DNA of 25,626 nucleotides from a virus: IMG/VR virus record IMGVR_UViG_3300043409_001181, positions 1 to 25,626 of that record; one strand, 5' to 3'. Shown piece by piece: positions 7,594 to 15,285 of this stretch (position 1 is its first letter; each line of letters starts with the position of its first letter). The notes under the pieces were generated by a model. It saw only the letters and a program-made list of their open reading frames with translations, ran no database searches and was not told where the DNA came from. The position numbers and the translations under genes were made by a program.

Positions 7594-8109
7594 ATGAACG
7601 AAGAAAACAAAAAGAGATTTATCAAAATAAGAGAAGAAGCAGAGATTAAAAAAAACGGTTCTCTTATGCCGTTTTGGGCAAGAACAGGGCATAAATTTAA
7701 GACAGTTAAGAAGACTGGAGACTTAGAAAATCTGATAAAAGACTTCTTAAATTTACAAGGGTTCATCTGCGACAGAACAGGAGTAAAAGGTACAAAAGTA
7801 TCAAATAAGTTTACATACATTGATTCTGTAGGCTTTCAGAGAACTATAGGATCTGATTCGTGGCGTTTTTCAAGTGGGACTAAAGGTAAAGCAGATTTAA
7901 GCATTCAAATATATGGTTTAGCCGTCAATATGGAAATCAAAATAGGTGGAGACACCCAAAGAGATGAACAAGAGGTTTATGAGCAAAGAGTAATAGAAGA
8001 TGGGGGTATTTATGTGATTATTAAGACGTTTGATATGTTCATCGAATGGTTTGATAGCTTTATACCACAAGCTGAAAAATTTAGAGATTTAAAAAAAGGA
8101 ATGTTTTAA
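7594..8109 (+). CDS. PD-(D/E)xK nuclease, VRR-NUC-like
   Basis: This 171-residue protein carries a core like the VRR-NUC/Holliday-junction-resolvase-like nuclease fold. GTKGKADLSI contains the first acidic residue, NMEIKIGGDTQRDEQ is the ExK motif with the usual downstream Gln, and a YVIIKTFDMFIEWF strand-helix ends the domain. In phages such nucleases sit next to replication genes and process recombination or packaging intermediates (family knowledge; the exact role is inferred). It starts four nucleotides after the methylase pseudogene stop and is followed after one base by the next ORF, which suggests one early transcription unit. Confidence 0.7.
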   Translation: MNEENKKRFIKIREEAEIKKNGSLMPFWARTGHKFKTVKKTGDLENLIKDFLNLQGFICDRTGVKGTKVSNKFTYIDSVGFQRTIGSDSWRFSSGTKGKADLSIQIYGLAVNMEIKIGGDTQRDEQEVYEQRVIEDGGIYVIIKTFDMFIEWFDSFIPQAEKFRDLKKGMF

Positions 8110-8110
8110 A

Positions 8111-8548
8111 ATGAAAACTAATTTACAAAAAGCAATTAAATTGCTAATTAAAAACTTTAGAGATAAAGTTGCAAAACTAAAAGAAGATAAAACTAATGTG
8201 TTTAAAATATCTTGGGATTCTTATGCAGAAGAAGAATCTTTTTTATACACACATTCTAATAAAACTGAAAAAGAATTTAAAGATGATGTGAAAAATTTAA
8301 TGTTAAAGTATTGGTCTGATTATTTAAAACAAGAAGATTCGTGGGCTGGTTTAGATGGACTTATTTACTTTATAAATAATAAAGTAAAAGAATTAGGATA
8401 TGAGTCAGTTATTCCTGTGGTATGCAGTTATTATGCAGGATATATAATTGACGATTTAGTTGAAGATTCTGAAATTGGAAATATAGTTTGCAAAGAGTTT
8501 TTAGAACAATGTATTATTCATAATAAAATAATAGAAAATAACTTTTGA
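8111..8548 (+). CDS. unknown small phage protein
   Basis: This gene encodes 145 residues with no recognisable family. The N-terminus is Lys-rich (KAIKLLIKNFRDKVAKLK). The middle is acidic and aromatic, and a short moderately hydrophobic stretch (VIPVVCSYYAGYII) is unlikely to be a true membrane span. It follows the nuclease gene by one base and ends at TGA 8546-8548, which overlaps the -33 element of the next promoter. Real coding is supported by length, A/T-rich third positions and tight spacing. Confidence 0.6.
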   Translation: MKTNLQKAIKLLIKNFRDKVAKLKEDKTNVFKISWDSYAEEESFLYTHSNKTEKEFKDDVKNLMLKYWSDYLKQEDSWAGLDGLIYFINNKVKELGYESVIPVVCSYYAGYIIDDLVEDSEIGNIVCKEFLEQCIIHNKIIENNF

Positions 8549-8574
8549 TTGTTAAAAAAAGTTTTGTATATTTA
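8544..8574 (+). promoter_or_regulatory. Bacteroidota-type promoter (TTTG-N19-TATATTTA)
   Basis: The -33 TTTG lies at 8544-8547 and the -7 TATATTTA at 8567-8574, with exactly 19 nt between. The layout is the same as the promoter at 9672-9702. The predicted transcription start (about 8580) coincides with ATG 8579, implying a leaderless or nearly leaderless mRNA. Confidence 0.5.
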
Positions 8575-8578
8575 CAAT

Positions 8579-8824
8579 ATGAAATTATACAAGCAACAAA
8601 TAGACTTTCAATGTCATCAGTTACTAGTTACTTATACATGGAACTACTTGTCTTCTAGTTTGGATAGTCCTGAAGAAAATGAAGTAAACATAATAAGTAT
8701 AACGGATTTAAAACACAATGACCTTATGCCTGCTTTTAATCGACTTCAAATAATGGCTAAAGATTATTGTCCTTTTGAGTATTTATATGATAATTTAAGT
8801 TTTCACAATAAAGATTTATATTAA
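8579..8824 (+). CDS. unknown small phage protein
   Basis: This gene encodes an 81-residue acidic, aromatic-rich protein of no recognised family. ATG 8579 (MKLYKQQ) is preferred over the upstream in-frame TTG 8549, because a good promoter occupies 8544-8574 and the ten extra codons would lie in it. If the promoter is used, translation starts at the very 5' end of the message. The next ORF begins two bases after the stop. Confidence 0.5.
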   Translation: MKLYKQQIDFQCHQLLVTYTWNYLSSSLDSPEENEVNIISITDLKHNDLMPAFNRLQIMAKDYCPFEYLYDNLSFHNKDLY

Positions 8825-8825
8825 A

Positions 8826-9182
8826 ATGAAAAAGCATCTAATAGGACTAGCAAAAGAAAGCCTTAATTTGGCACACCAACTAGATGACGAAAACAGTGAT
8901 TTAAGACGTTCAAATATTGAGCTATACCAAGATTTGATTGATGATATGAAGATAAGTATAGATGCAATGGCTTTGAAGTGTAAAAAATTAACTAATGGTT
9001 TGAGCGACCTTAAAAAACTCATTTTAAAATATGCAAAATTTAAACGAAAAAGCAGTTTACAAATTAAATGTAAGTTGCGGAAGACAAGGCGATTTAACTG
9101 GTTTATTTATCGCAAAAAAAAACCACGTAAAACTTCTTTTAGAAAACAAGTTAAAAGTTTATTTTGGAGAAGTGTTAGGTAA
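8826..9182 (+). CDS. unknown small protein; 3' part doubtful
   Basis: The open frame gives 118 residues. The first ~68 look natural: a helical acidic N-terminus (LAKESLNLAHQLDDENSDLR) and amphipathic helices. From about residue 69 the frame becomes abnormally basic (KCKLRKTRRF) because it reads through the next gene in a shifted frame. An A-run at about 9012-9017 lies just before this point, and loss of one A would give a stop before ATG 9031. A homopolymer indel is therefore a simple explanation for the 152-nt overlap. A true long overlap is possible but unusual here. Confidence 0.4.
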   Translation: MKKHLIGLAKESLNLAHQLDDENSDLRRSNIELYQDLIDDMKISIDAMALKCKKLTNGLSDLKKLILKYAKFKRKSSLQIKCKLRKTRRFNWFIYRKKKPRKTSFRKQVKSLFWRSVR

Positions 9183-9390
9183 ATACTCTGAGATTTATGG
9201 CGAAATCGAAGAAAAGGAAATTGTTTTCGTTTCTGACAATCAAGATGTAATTGATTTAATTGAAACGCATAAATTAGAAAATGGTTTTAACCCTTTCGAT
9301 TACAGCTCAATTAATACCGAAAGAGAAGATTTTGAAGATTTAACTATTCTTGAAATAGTTGAAATTTTAGAAAAAGAAACTGTTTCTTAA
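9031..9390 (+). CDS. unknown phage protein
   Basis: This gene encodes 119 residues of unknown family with a convincing protein-like composition. The N-terminal half is beta-rich (KAVYKLNVSCGRQGDLTGLF), and an acidic C-terminal half ends with an EDLTILEIVEILEKE helix. Third positions are A/T-rich along its whole length, unlike the overlapping frame. It is the last gene before a 319-nt gene-free stretch that leads to the terminase operon, so it probably closes the early region. Confidence 0.6.
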   Translation: MQNLNEKAVYKLNVSCGRQGDLTGLFIAKKNHVKLLLENKLKVYFGEVLGKYSEIYGEIEEKEIVFVSDNQDVIDLIETHKLENGFNPFDYSSINTEREDFEDLTILEIVEILEKETVS

Positions 9391-9436
9391 ATTATATTTT
9401 TTCGGTATAGTGGAGTTTCTTATCACACATCTTAAC

Positions 9437-9541
9437 GTATCGGGGCTTGTAGCAGTAGGGGATTACTTGCACAACAGCCCATCCGAAGTACAAAAGTTCA
9501 ATGTAGTGCAAATTATTATTTATCTTTCGAGACTAAAGATA
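9437..9541 (+). ncRNA. candidate structured RNA ahead of the terminase genes
   Basis: The gap 9391-9709 holds no credible gene. Within it, 9437-9491 folds into one long hairpin: GTA/TAC, TCGG/CCGA, GGCT/AGCC, TGT/ACA and AGTA/TACT pair in order around a GGGGAT loop. A second hairpin, TATCTTT (9521-9527) with AAAGATA (9535-9541), follows. TTGCAC (9467-9472) can also pair with GTGCAA (9506-9511) as a pseudoknot or alternative fold. The segment is richer in G and C than its surroundings. No known RNA family is recognised. It could be a trans-acting phage RNA or a 5' regulatory element. Confidence 0.4.
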
Positions 9542-9628
9542 TAATGAATGAAGTATACAAACAAAACAAAGAACTGATTCATCAGTATTTAATGATTGAT
9601 TGACTAAAATAAATATACATCAAATATC

Positions 9629-9674
9629 TTTGTCTATCATATTAAAATGTTTATGATAGACAAACTATTTTTTT
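9629..9674 (+). terminator. 13-bp hairpin with T-run: terminator and/or operator
   Basis: TTTGTCTATCATA (9629-9641) is a perfect inverted repeat of 9652-9664, with a 10-nt loop and seven T at 9668-9674. It can end upstream transcription. It also abuts the -33 element of the terminase promoter (9672), so an operator role is equally possible. Confidence 0.5.
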
Positions 9675-9702
9675 GATTTCTAAAATAGATTTATTATATT
9701 TA
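9672..9702 (+). promoter_or_regulatory. late promoter for the packaging operon (TTTG-N19-TATATTTA)
   Basis: TTTG (9672-9675), 19 nt, TATATTTA (9695-9702). The spacing and -7 sequence are identical to those of the promoter at 8544-8574. The start point would fall at about 9708, one or two bases before ATG 9710, again suggesting leaderless initiation. Confidence 0.55.
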
Positions 9703-9709
9703 CTGCGTT

Positions 9710-10114
9710 ATGGGAAGACCGAGCGAATACGATTTTGAAATGTGTAAAGAGATTTGTGCTAGAGTCTCTTTAGGGGAAAATATTAAATCCGTTTTAGATT
9801 CAGAATATAGATTCCCCTCATTCCCTACTTTTTGCACTTGGAAGCGCAATAATGTTGCTTTATTTAACTTGTACATAAGTTGTCATCAAGATAAAGCCGA
9901 AGCACTAGAGCAAGAATTAGATAGTTATAGAGACATGTTACTCACTAAAGAAATAGACTCTTCTACTTATAATGTATTAGTTCAAACGCTAAAATGGAAA
10001 ATGGCTAAATTTTATCCTAAAGTATTTGGAGACAAAATACAAAATGAAATAAGTGGAGAACTTAAAACTAATCCTACTATAATCAAATGGGGAGATAATG
10101 AAGTAAATATCTAA
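9710..10114 (+). CDS. terS: terminase small subunit
   Basis: This 134-residue protein begins MGRPSEYDFEMCKEICARV, the opening typical of phage TerS proteins with an N-terminal helix-turn-helix. The HTH-like FPSFPTFCTWKRNNVALF and a long central helical oligomerisation segment follow. TerS binds the packaging site and regulates TerL (family knowledge). The stop is immediately followed by the TerL ATG (TAAATG). It is the first gene of the late operon, directly behind a promoter and hairpin. Confidence 0.82.
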   Translation: MGRPSEYDFEMCKEICARVSLGENIKSVLDSEYRFPSFPTFCTWKRNNVALFNLYISCHQDKAEALEQELDSYRDMLLTKEIDSSTYNVLVQTLKWKMAKFYPKVFGDKIQNEISGELKTNPTIIKWGDNEVNI

Positions 10115-11467
10115 ATGCAATTTACTCCTAAGCAAACAGAAGCAATGACTGCTTTACAAAGTGAAAAGTATAATTTCATAATGTATGGAGGTGCTATTAG
10201 AGGGGGTAAGTCAGTTTGGGGGTTGAGTTCACTCTTAATAATGTGTCAAGTTTTCCCAAGATCTCGGTGGTGTGTAATCAGAGAAGATATGGAAAAGATA
10301 AGAACAACAACCATTCCATCTTTTAAAAAACTAGAACCGTCAGGTAAATTAAAAGAAAGTCCTTTTGAATATACACATCCTAATGGGAGTGTTATTATTT
10401 TTAAATCTGAAAACTACAAGCAAGACAAAGATTTTGATTGGATGAAAGGCTTAGAAGTGAATGGATTTCTATTTGAAGAAATAAATGAATGTCAAGAGAA
10501 ATGCCTTTACAAAGCTTTTGAGAGAGCAGGTTCTTGGATTATTCCACATTCAGATATACAGCCAAAACCTATAATATTATCAACTTGTAATCCTACTTTT
10601 GGATGGGTTAAAAGTATTGTTTATGATAAATATAAGTCAAATACATTACCAAAAGATTGGCTTTATATTCCTGCTAAAATAACAGACAATCCACATCTGC
10701 CAAAACCATATATTGAAAATTTGAACAACTTACCAAAATTTGAATATATGGTTTATGTAGAAGGTAACTGGGATGTTCAACTAAAAACAGGAGGTGAATT
10801 TTATAAGCAATTTGAGATAAATAAACACGTTGGAAATTATAGTTACAATCCAAATATTCCATTACACATCAGTTGGGACGACAACGTAAACCCATATTTG
10901 CCATGTGGTATATTTCAAATTTATACAATTAAAGAAGGTGGTTATATGGTCGCTTGGATAGATGAAATTGCATCTGAAACACCTAAAAATACAGTAAAAG
11001 AGGTTTGCTTAGAAATTATAAATAGATACAAGGGACATAGTGCTGGGATGTTTATTTATGGAGACGCAACAGCCAACAAGCAAGATACTAAACTAGAAAA
11101 AGGGCATAATTTCTACACTCTTATTTTAGATTATTTAAAGGAATTTAAGCCACAGAATAGAGTGCAAAGGTCTAACCCAAGCGTAGTAATGAGAGGGGGA
11201 TGGATAAATAATTTACTTGAATCTCATGACGAAATAGTTCTAAAAATAAACGAGAAATGTATTAAGTCAATTTCTGATTTGATAAGTTTGAAAGAATCTC
11301 CTGACGGAACAAAATTAAAAGAACTTGCAAAAGACCCAAAGACTGGAGCAAGCTATCAAAAGTTTGGTCATTTCTCTGATTTATTTGATTACCTTATGTG
11401 CTCAGCCTTTGAAAAACAATTTAAAGAATATCAAAAAACACCAATCAAAAATAAAATTATTTGGTAA
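10115..11467 (+). CDS. terL: terminase large subunit
   Basis: This is the 450-residue DNA-packaging motor and nuclease. The ATPase half has Walker A GGAIRGGKS (25-33), a Walker B-like FLFEEIN (119-125) and the coupling motif STCNP (157-161). The C-terminal RNase H-like nuclease half has acidic residues in SWDDN (Asp256/257), IYGDAT (Asp318) and SDLFDYL near residue 430. The length is normal for a compact TerL. It translocates DNA into the prohead and cuts concatemers. The gene is intact and forms the second gene of the packaging operon. Confidence 0.93.
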   Translation: MQFTPKQTEAMTALQSEKYNFIMYGGAIRGGKSVWGLSSLLIMCQVFPRSRWCVIREDMEKIRTTTIPSFKKLEPSGKLKESPFEYTHPNGSVIIFKSENYKQDKDFDWMKGLEVNGFLFEEINECQEKCLYKAFERAGSWIIPHSDIQPKPIILSTCNPTFGWVKSIVYDKYKSNTLPKDWLYIPAKITDNPHLPKPYIENLNNLPKFEYMVYVEGNWDVQLKTGGEFYKQFEINKHVGNYSYNPNIPLHISWDDNVNPYLPCGIFQIYTIKEGGYMVAWIDEIASETPKNTVKEVCLEIINRYKGHSAGMFIYGDATANKQDTKLEKGHNFYTLILDYLKEFKPQNRVQRSNPSVVMRGGWINNLLESHDEIVLKINEKCIKSISDLISLKESPDGTKLKELAKDPKTGASYQKFGHFSDLFDYLMCSAFEKQFKEYQKTPIKNKIIW

Positions 11468-11494
11468 ATGGTATATTTTAATTAAATTTGAGAA

Positions 11495-13099
11495 ATGATA
11501 TTTGAAAAGGATAATATAATAAACTTCATTAAAGAAAATGATAAACCATCTTCATTGATAATCAATGCTAGAAAAAATCATCTTCTTTTGCAAGCATTGA
11601 TATTAGGCGAGAATTTTGATGATTTATTGATTACAAAAATTGAGCATTTAGAATCGGAAGAAAAAATAAAAGCTAGAAAAAAATATTCAAGAGACATAAG
11701 AGATTTTTTTACTAGACTAATGCAACCAATTGATAACTGTTTCTACGCAAGTGGCGGTAGCTTTAAAATTAATACACCAAATAAAGATTTTGTAAACAAA
11801 ATTTCTAATATTAGGGATGGTAAATCTATTAGAAAATACATCCAAGAGTATTTAAAAATACTAATACATACAGATCCAAATGGTGTTATTTTTATGGAGT
11901 ACACTAGTGCTACTAAATTAGATTGTTACCCTACTTATAAATCAATAAATGACATATTAAATTATAAAACAAAGGGTCAAGAACTAGAATATATTTTATT
12001 TGAACCTACTATTTTAGAAGATGGGAAACGCCTATATAGACTAGTAGATGACAAAACAGATTACACCGTTTTAAGAGATGGTGAAAACTATGAAATAGTA
12101 GAAGAATCAACTTTTGTACATCCTTTTGGCTCATGTCCATGTTTTATAATTTCTAACATAGAAGATATAAAATCTAAAGAAAGACTATCTTACTTTCATA
12201 ATGTTTTAGGAATAGCTAAAGAGTTAGCTAGAGATTTGAGTATTAAGACATTGTATAAATTTCTACATGGGTTTCCAATACATTGGCGTTATGTTACAAT
12301 GTGTCGCACTTGTAATGGTACTGGCAAAGTAGACGACCACAAATGTAAAGACTGCGATGGTCATGGTTATTACAAAAGTAAAGACGTTACAGACCAAGTT
12401 AATTTGCCAATTCCTGACAAAGAAGACCATGTAATAGCTCCTAATATAGCTGGTTATACTTCTCCTGACTTGGAAACATGGAAAAGATATGACGAGGAAC
12501 TTGAATACGCTGAAAGACTAGCTAATGACACTCAATGGGGAACACATAAAGAAAAGTCAAACAATGAAACTGCAACAGGAAGATTTATAGACGTACAACC
12601 AATTAGCAATAAATTAAATGTCTATTCAGATTTATTCGAATGGTTTGAATGGAAGATTTTAGAACTTACGGCTAACTGTTTAATACCAAGCAAGCAAAAA
12701 GATTTGTCGGTTGTGTCTGTTAATTATGGACGAAGATTTATAATAGAATCTCCTGATGTTTTAGAGCAAAACTATTACAAAGCAAAAGAATCAGGAGCAA
12801 ATATTTCTATTTTGGATAGGATATATTTAGAAATAATTACTCAGAAATATATAAACGACCCCAAATGGTTACAAATTGAATTAAAGAAAGCAAGCTTAGA
12901 GCCATATTTACACCTTTCTATACAAGAAGTTTCTGAAGTATTTGGACAAAAAGAAGCGTACAAAAAAGACTATTTTATCCAATGGTGGAAAGAAAATAGT
13001 AACAAAATAGATACATTAACAAAAGAAAGTTTTAACTTAAATTTCAATATATACTATGCCAGCTTACAAATTAGTGGAGTATCCGCAGTCATCAATTGA
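11495..13099 (+). CDS. portal protein with CxxC zinc-knuckle insert
   Basis: This 534-residue protein lies directly after TerL and before the scaffold and capsid genes, the standard portal position. Length and features (N-terminal helical region, DTQWGTHKEKSNNETATGRF central motif, long C-terminal helices) fit a portal, which forms the dodecameric DNA channel. Residues 270-291 contain two CxxCxGxG units (Cys270, Cys273, Cys284, Cys287), a DnaJ-like zinc-binding pattern. That is unusual inside a portal and may stabilise a loop. Homology to a specific portal family was not testable, so the name rests mainly on synteny. Confidence 0.78.
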   Translation: MIFEKDNIINFIKENDKPSSLIINARKNHLLLQALILGENFDDLLITKIEHLESEEKIKARKKYSRDIRDFFTRLMQPIDNCFYASGGSFKINTPNKDFVNKISNIRDGKSIRKYIQEYLKILIHTDPNGVIFMEYTSATKLDCYPTYKSINDILNYKTKGQELEYILFEPTILEDGKRLYRLVDDKTDYTVLRDGENYEIVEESTFVHPFGSCPCFIISNIEDIKSKERLSYFHNVLGIAKELARDLSIKTLYKFLHGFPIHWRYVTMCRTCNGTGKVDDHKCKDCDGHGYYKSKDVTDQVNLPIPDKEDHVIAPNIAGYTSPDLETWKRYDEELEYAERLANDTQWGTHKEKSNNETATGRFIDVQPISNKLNVYSDLFEWFEWKILELTANCLIPSKQKDLSVVSVNYGRRFIIESPDVLEQNYYKAKESGANISILDRIYLEIITQKYINDPKWLQIELKKASLEPYLHLSIQEVSEVFGQKEAYKKDYFIQWWKENSNKIDTLTKESFNLNFNIYYASLQISGVSAVIN

Positions 13100-13289
13100 C
13101 CAAAAAACAGACAAATCTTCTCACAAAGTAATCTCTGAAAGACAAGTAATATCAGAGGCTTATGCTGATGAATTTAATGAAATTCCTAATAACAGGAGAG
13201 AGTACATTAAATTAGAAGCAGTAGAAAAATCAAAGAAATCAAAGAAAGTAGAAGAATTAGAATTAGATAAAAACACAGAAAATCTATAG
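13056..13289 (+). CDS. small head-module protein, unknown
   Basis: This gene encodes 77 residues starting at ATG 13056, inside the last 44 nt of the portal gene in another frame. It ends two bases before the scaffold ATG. The protein is highly charged and ends in a Lys/Glu-rich tail (VEKSKKSKKVEELELDKN). The family is not recognised. The tight placement between portal and scaffold genes supports a real gene, possibly a head accessory or small structural factor. Confidence 0.55.
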   Translation: MPAYKLVEYPQSSIDQKTDKSSHKVISERQVISEAYADEFNEIPNNRREYIKLEAVEKSKKSKKVEELELDKNTENL

Positions 13290-13291
13290 AA

Positions 13292-14083
13292 ATGATAGAA
13301 AATTTAAAGGATTTAGAAACGTTGTTAAAGTTACCCGAGGGAGCATTAAAAACAGCAATTGAATCGGCAGAGTCGGTTAAGGTGGAAATTCCTGAACTTG
13401 AAGTTTTTACAAAGTCAGACTATTCAGCTAGAATAGAAAATTTAAAAACTACGTTCCAAAAGCAAGGGCAAGATTTCATGATTAAAGAATTTAAGGAAAA
13501 GAAAAACTTAGATTTTGAGGGTAAAGGTCTTGACAAATTAATTGAGGTTTCAATACAAAATGCTTTACAAGAAGCAAAAATTGAGCCTGATGCAAAATCA
13601 AAAAATTATCTCCAAGACATTGAAAAATTACAATCTAATTTATCAATTAAAGATAAAGAAATTGAAGAATTGAAAATGTCATTTGAAAGCAAAGAAAACG
13701 ATAGGTATATAAACGATTATATATCTAAGAAAATTAACTTCGAAACCTCTATTCCTAAAGAAGATGTAATCTCTCTTTTAAGAGCAAAGATGGAATTCAA
13801 AAAAGATGGGGATAATATTTTAACATTAAAAAATGGGGAGATATTAAAGAATCAAACTACTTTAAATCCTTTAAGTTTGGACGAAGCTTTGATAGATGTA
13901 TTACCAGCTTATGCGAAACAAGTAACTGGGGGAAAAGGTGCAGGAGACCAAACAGGTCAATCTAAAACAGGAACAATGGAAAGTTTTAATCAAGAAATGG
14001 AAAGCAAAGGGGTTGCATTAGGTTCTGCTGATTACTCACAAGAATTAAGTGCTAGAATTTCTAATAAGACTTTGCAAGTATAA
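13292..14083 (+). CDS. probable capsid scaffolding protein
   Basis: This 263-residue protein is very rich in Lys and Glu, with long coiled-coil helices in the middle (about 85-140, including YLQDIEKLQSNLSIKDKEIEELK split over two helices). A flexible Gly/Gln/Thr-rich segment (GGKGAGDQTGQSKTGT) follows near the C-terminus. This composition and its place just before the capsid gene are typical of GP20-type phage scaffolds, which guide capsid assembly and are then lost. No protease motif is visible. A terminator 24 nt downstream ends the packaging transcript. Confidence 0.7.
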   Translation: MIENLKDLETLLKLPEGALKTAIESAESVKVEIPELEVFTKSDYSARIENLKTTFQKQGQDFMIKEFKEKKNLDFEGKGLDKLIEVSIQNALQEAKIEPDAKSKNYLQDIEKLQSNLSIKDKEIEELKMSFESKENDRYINDYISKKINFETSIPKEDVISLLRAKMEFKKDGDNILTLKNGEILKNQTTLNPLSLDEALIDVLPAYAKQVTGGKGAGDQTGQSKTGTMESFNQEMESKGVALGSADYSQELSARISNKTLQV

Positions 14084-14106
14084 AAAAAATATTATTTTTT
14101 AAATTT

Positions 14107-14136
14107 AAAAGGCATTTTTTTAAGTGCCTTTTTTTT
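14107..14136 (+). terminator. intrinsic terminator between scaffold and capsid genes
   Basis: AAAAGGCA (14107-14114) pairs with TGCCTTTT (14125-14132), with a T-run to 14136. It separates packaging genes from the highly expressed capsid gene. Confidence 0.75.
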
Positions 14137-14163
14137 GTTTCTTATTTTTTTTGTTTATAATTG
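14134..14163 (+). promoter_or_regulatory. candidate capsid-gene promoter
   Basis: TTTG (14134-14137), 18 nt, TATAATTG (14156-14163), one mismatch from TAnnTTTG. It starts in the T-run of the preceding terminator and would give a leader of about 87 nt before ATG 14257. Confidence 0.4.
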
Positions 14164-14256
14164 TAATCAGAAGTAATAAGCTCAGAGAGTAACCATACTT
14201 TAACGCTACTGAGTAGCAAAATAATCAAATATTATTAACGCTAAAAATTACTTAAT

Positions 14257-15285
14257 ATGCCAAATTACGTTCCAACGGCACTGTACACTGCACAGGCAAA
14301 AATTATAGCAAAGGCACAAGCTGCTGAGCTAAGAATCAGAGAACCAAGAGTTTTTAAAACTATTAAAGCCTCAGGTGATTTAATTCTCAACACAAAAGAT
14401 TTAAGAACAAGAGAAGATAGAGCTGTTGAAGCACCATACTTGTTAAGAAGTTCAAGGACTGCAAATATCCAAAGAACACACGACCATACAGGAGTGGCTG
14501 GAGATTCGGGGATCATGTCGCTTGCTTACACTACTTATGGTGATAAGTTCTCAATATCTTTAAAACAAGCAGGGAAAAACTTTTTTTCACAAGAAGAGAT
14601 GTTTATGAACGAAGTTACAAATGTAATAGGTAACTGCATAGAAAGCATTGAGCTTGCTGCTACAAATTTCTTGTTTAGCAATAAATCAGGTGTTAATCCT
14701 GTAAACGTTGAGGGCGTTTACAATACAACTTCTGATACATTTGAAGTAAGTGAGCTAACAAATGGTCAAAGATTTGTTCAGATTATAAAATCTACAATGA
14801 GACTTTTAAAATACACTGGTACTTTAGATGTTTACTGCAATACAGTTGCATATAACAAAATACAGTATCAGTTAGCACAAGGTTCTGCAAATCAAAATAA
14901 TCTATCGTTTCAAGATGGCGGTATTAACTATATAAACGCTGATTTCTTGGGCGGTATAGTAGCTGGTGTAACTGAAACGGCTGCTTATACTAAAGGGTAT
15001 TGCATAGCTGTACCTACTGGTACTGTTGGTGTTGCGGATTGGATACCTGCAGAAAACAGAAGAGGGTATCAGTCAGAAGTTCAGACTTATGGCACATTTA
15101 GTAACCCTGTTGATGGTCTATTGTATGCTTCTCACATTTATAGAGCTAGAGCAAACGGAACTACTGTTGGAGGTTTCACACAAGATGAAATCACGCAGTA
15201 TGAGTATACAGTAGATTTGGCTTTTGAAAAAGCACCACTATCTGTATCTACAGAATCTTCAATCTTTGCTTTTGCATTAGTTTAA
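14257..15285 (+). CDS. major capsid protein
   Basis: This 342-residue protein forms the icosahedral shell. The identification rests on position after scaffold, size, and composition: even, Ala/Thr/Asn-rich, few charged runs, beta-rich C-terminal half. IESIELAATNFLFSN and a LLKYTGTLDVYCN segment resemble the spine-helix and P-domain layout of HK97-fold capsids in Bacteroidota phages (inference). It has its own terminator-insulated promoter region, as expected for the most abundant virion protein. The stop TAA shares its last base with the next ATG (TAATG). Confidence 0.75.
   Translation: MPNYVPTALYTAQAKIIAKAQAAELRIREPRVFKTIKASGDLILNTKDLRTREDRAVEAPYLLRSSRTANIQRTHDHTGVAGDSGIMSLAYTTYGDKFSISLKQAGKNFFSQEEMFMNEVTNVIGNCIESIELAATNFLFSNKSGVNPVNVEGVYNTTSDTFEVSELTNGQRFVQIIKSTMRLLKYTGTLDVYCNTVAYNKIQYQLAQGSANQNNLSFQDGGINYINADFLGGIVAGVTETAAYTKGYCIAVPTGTVGVADWIPAENRRGYQSEVQTYGTFSNPVDGLLYASHIYRARANGTTVGGFTQDEITQYEYTVDLAFEKAPLSVSTESSIFAFALV

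Noticed and set aside
9371-9543. Open frame giving a protein-like reading across the structured region
   Set aside because: There is no ATG, it overlaps the preceding gene's end, and the same bases form extensive hairpins.
9544-9603. 19-codon ORF (MNEVYKQNKELIHQYLMID)
   Set aside because: It is too short and has no promoter or overlap support. It could be real, but I cannot show it.
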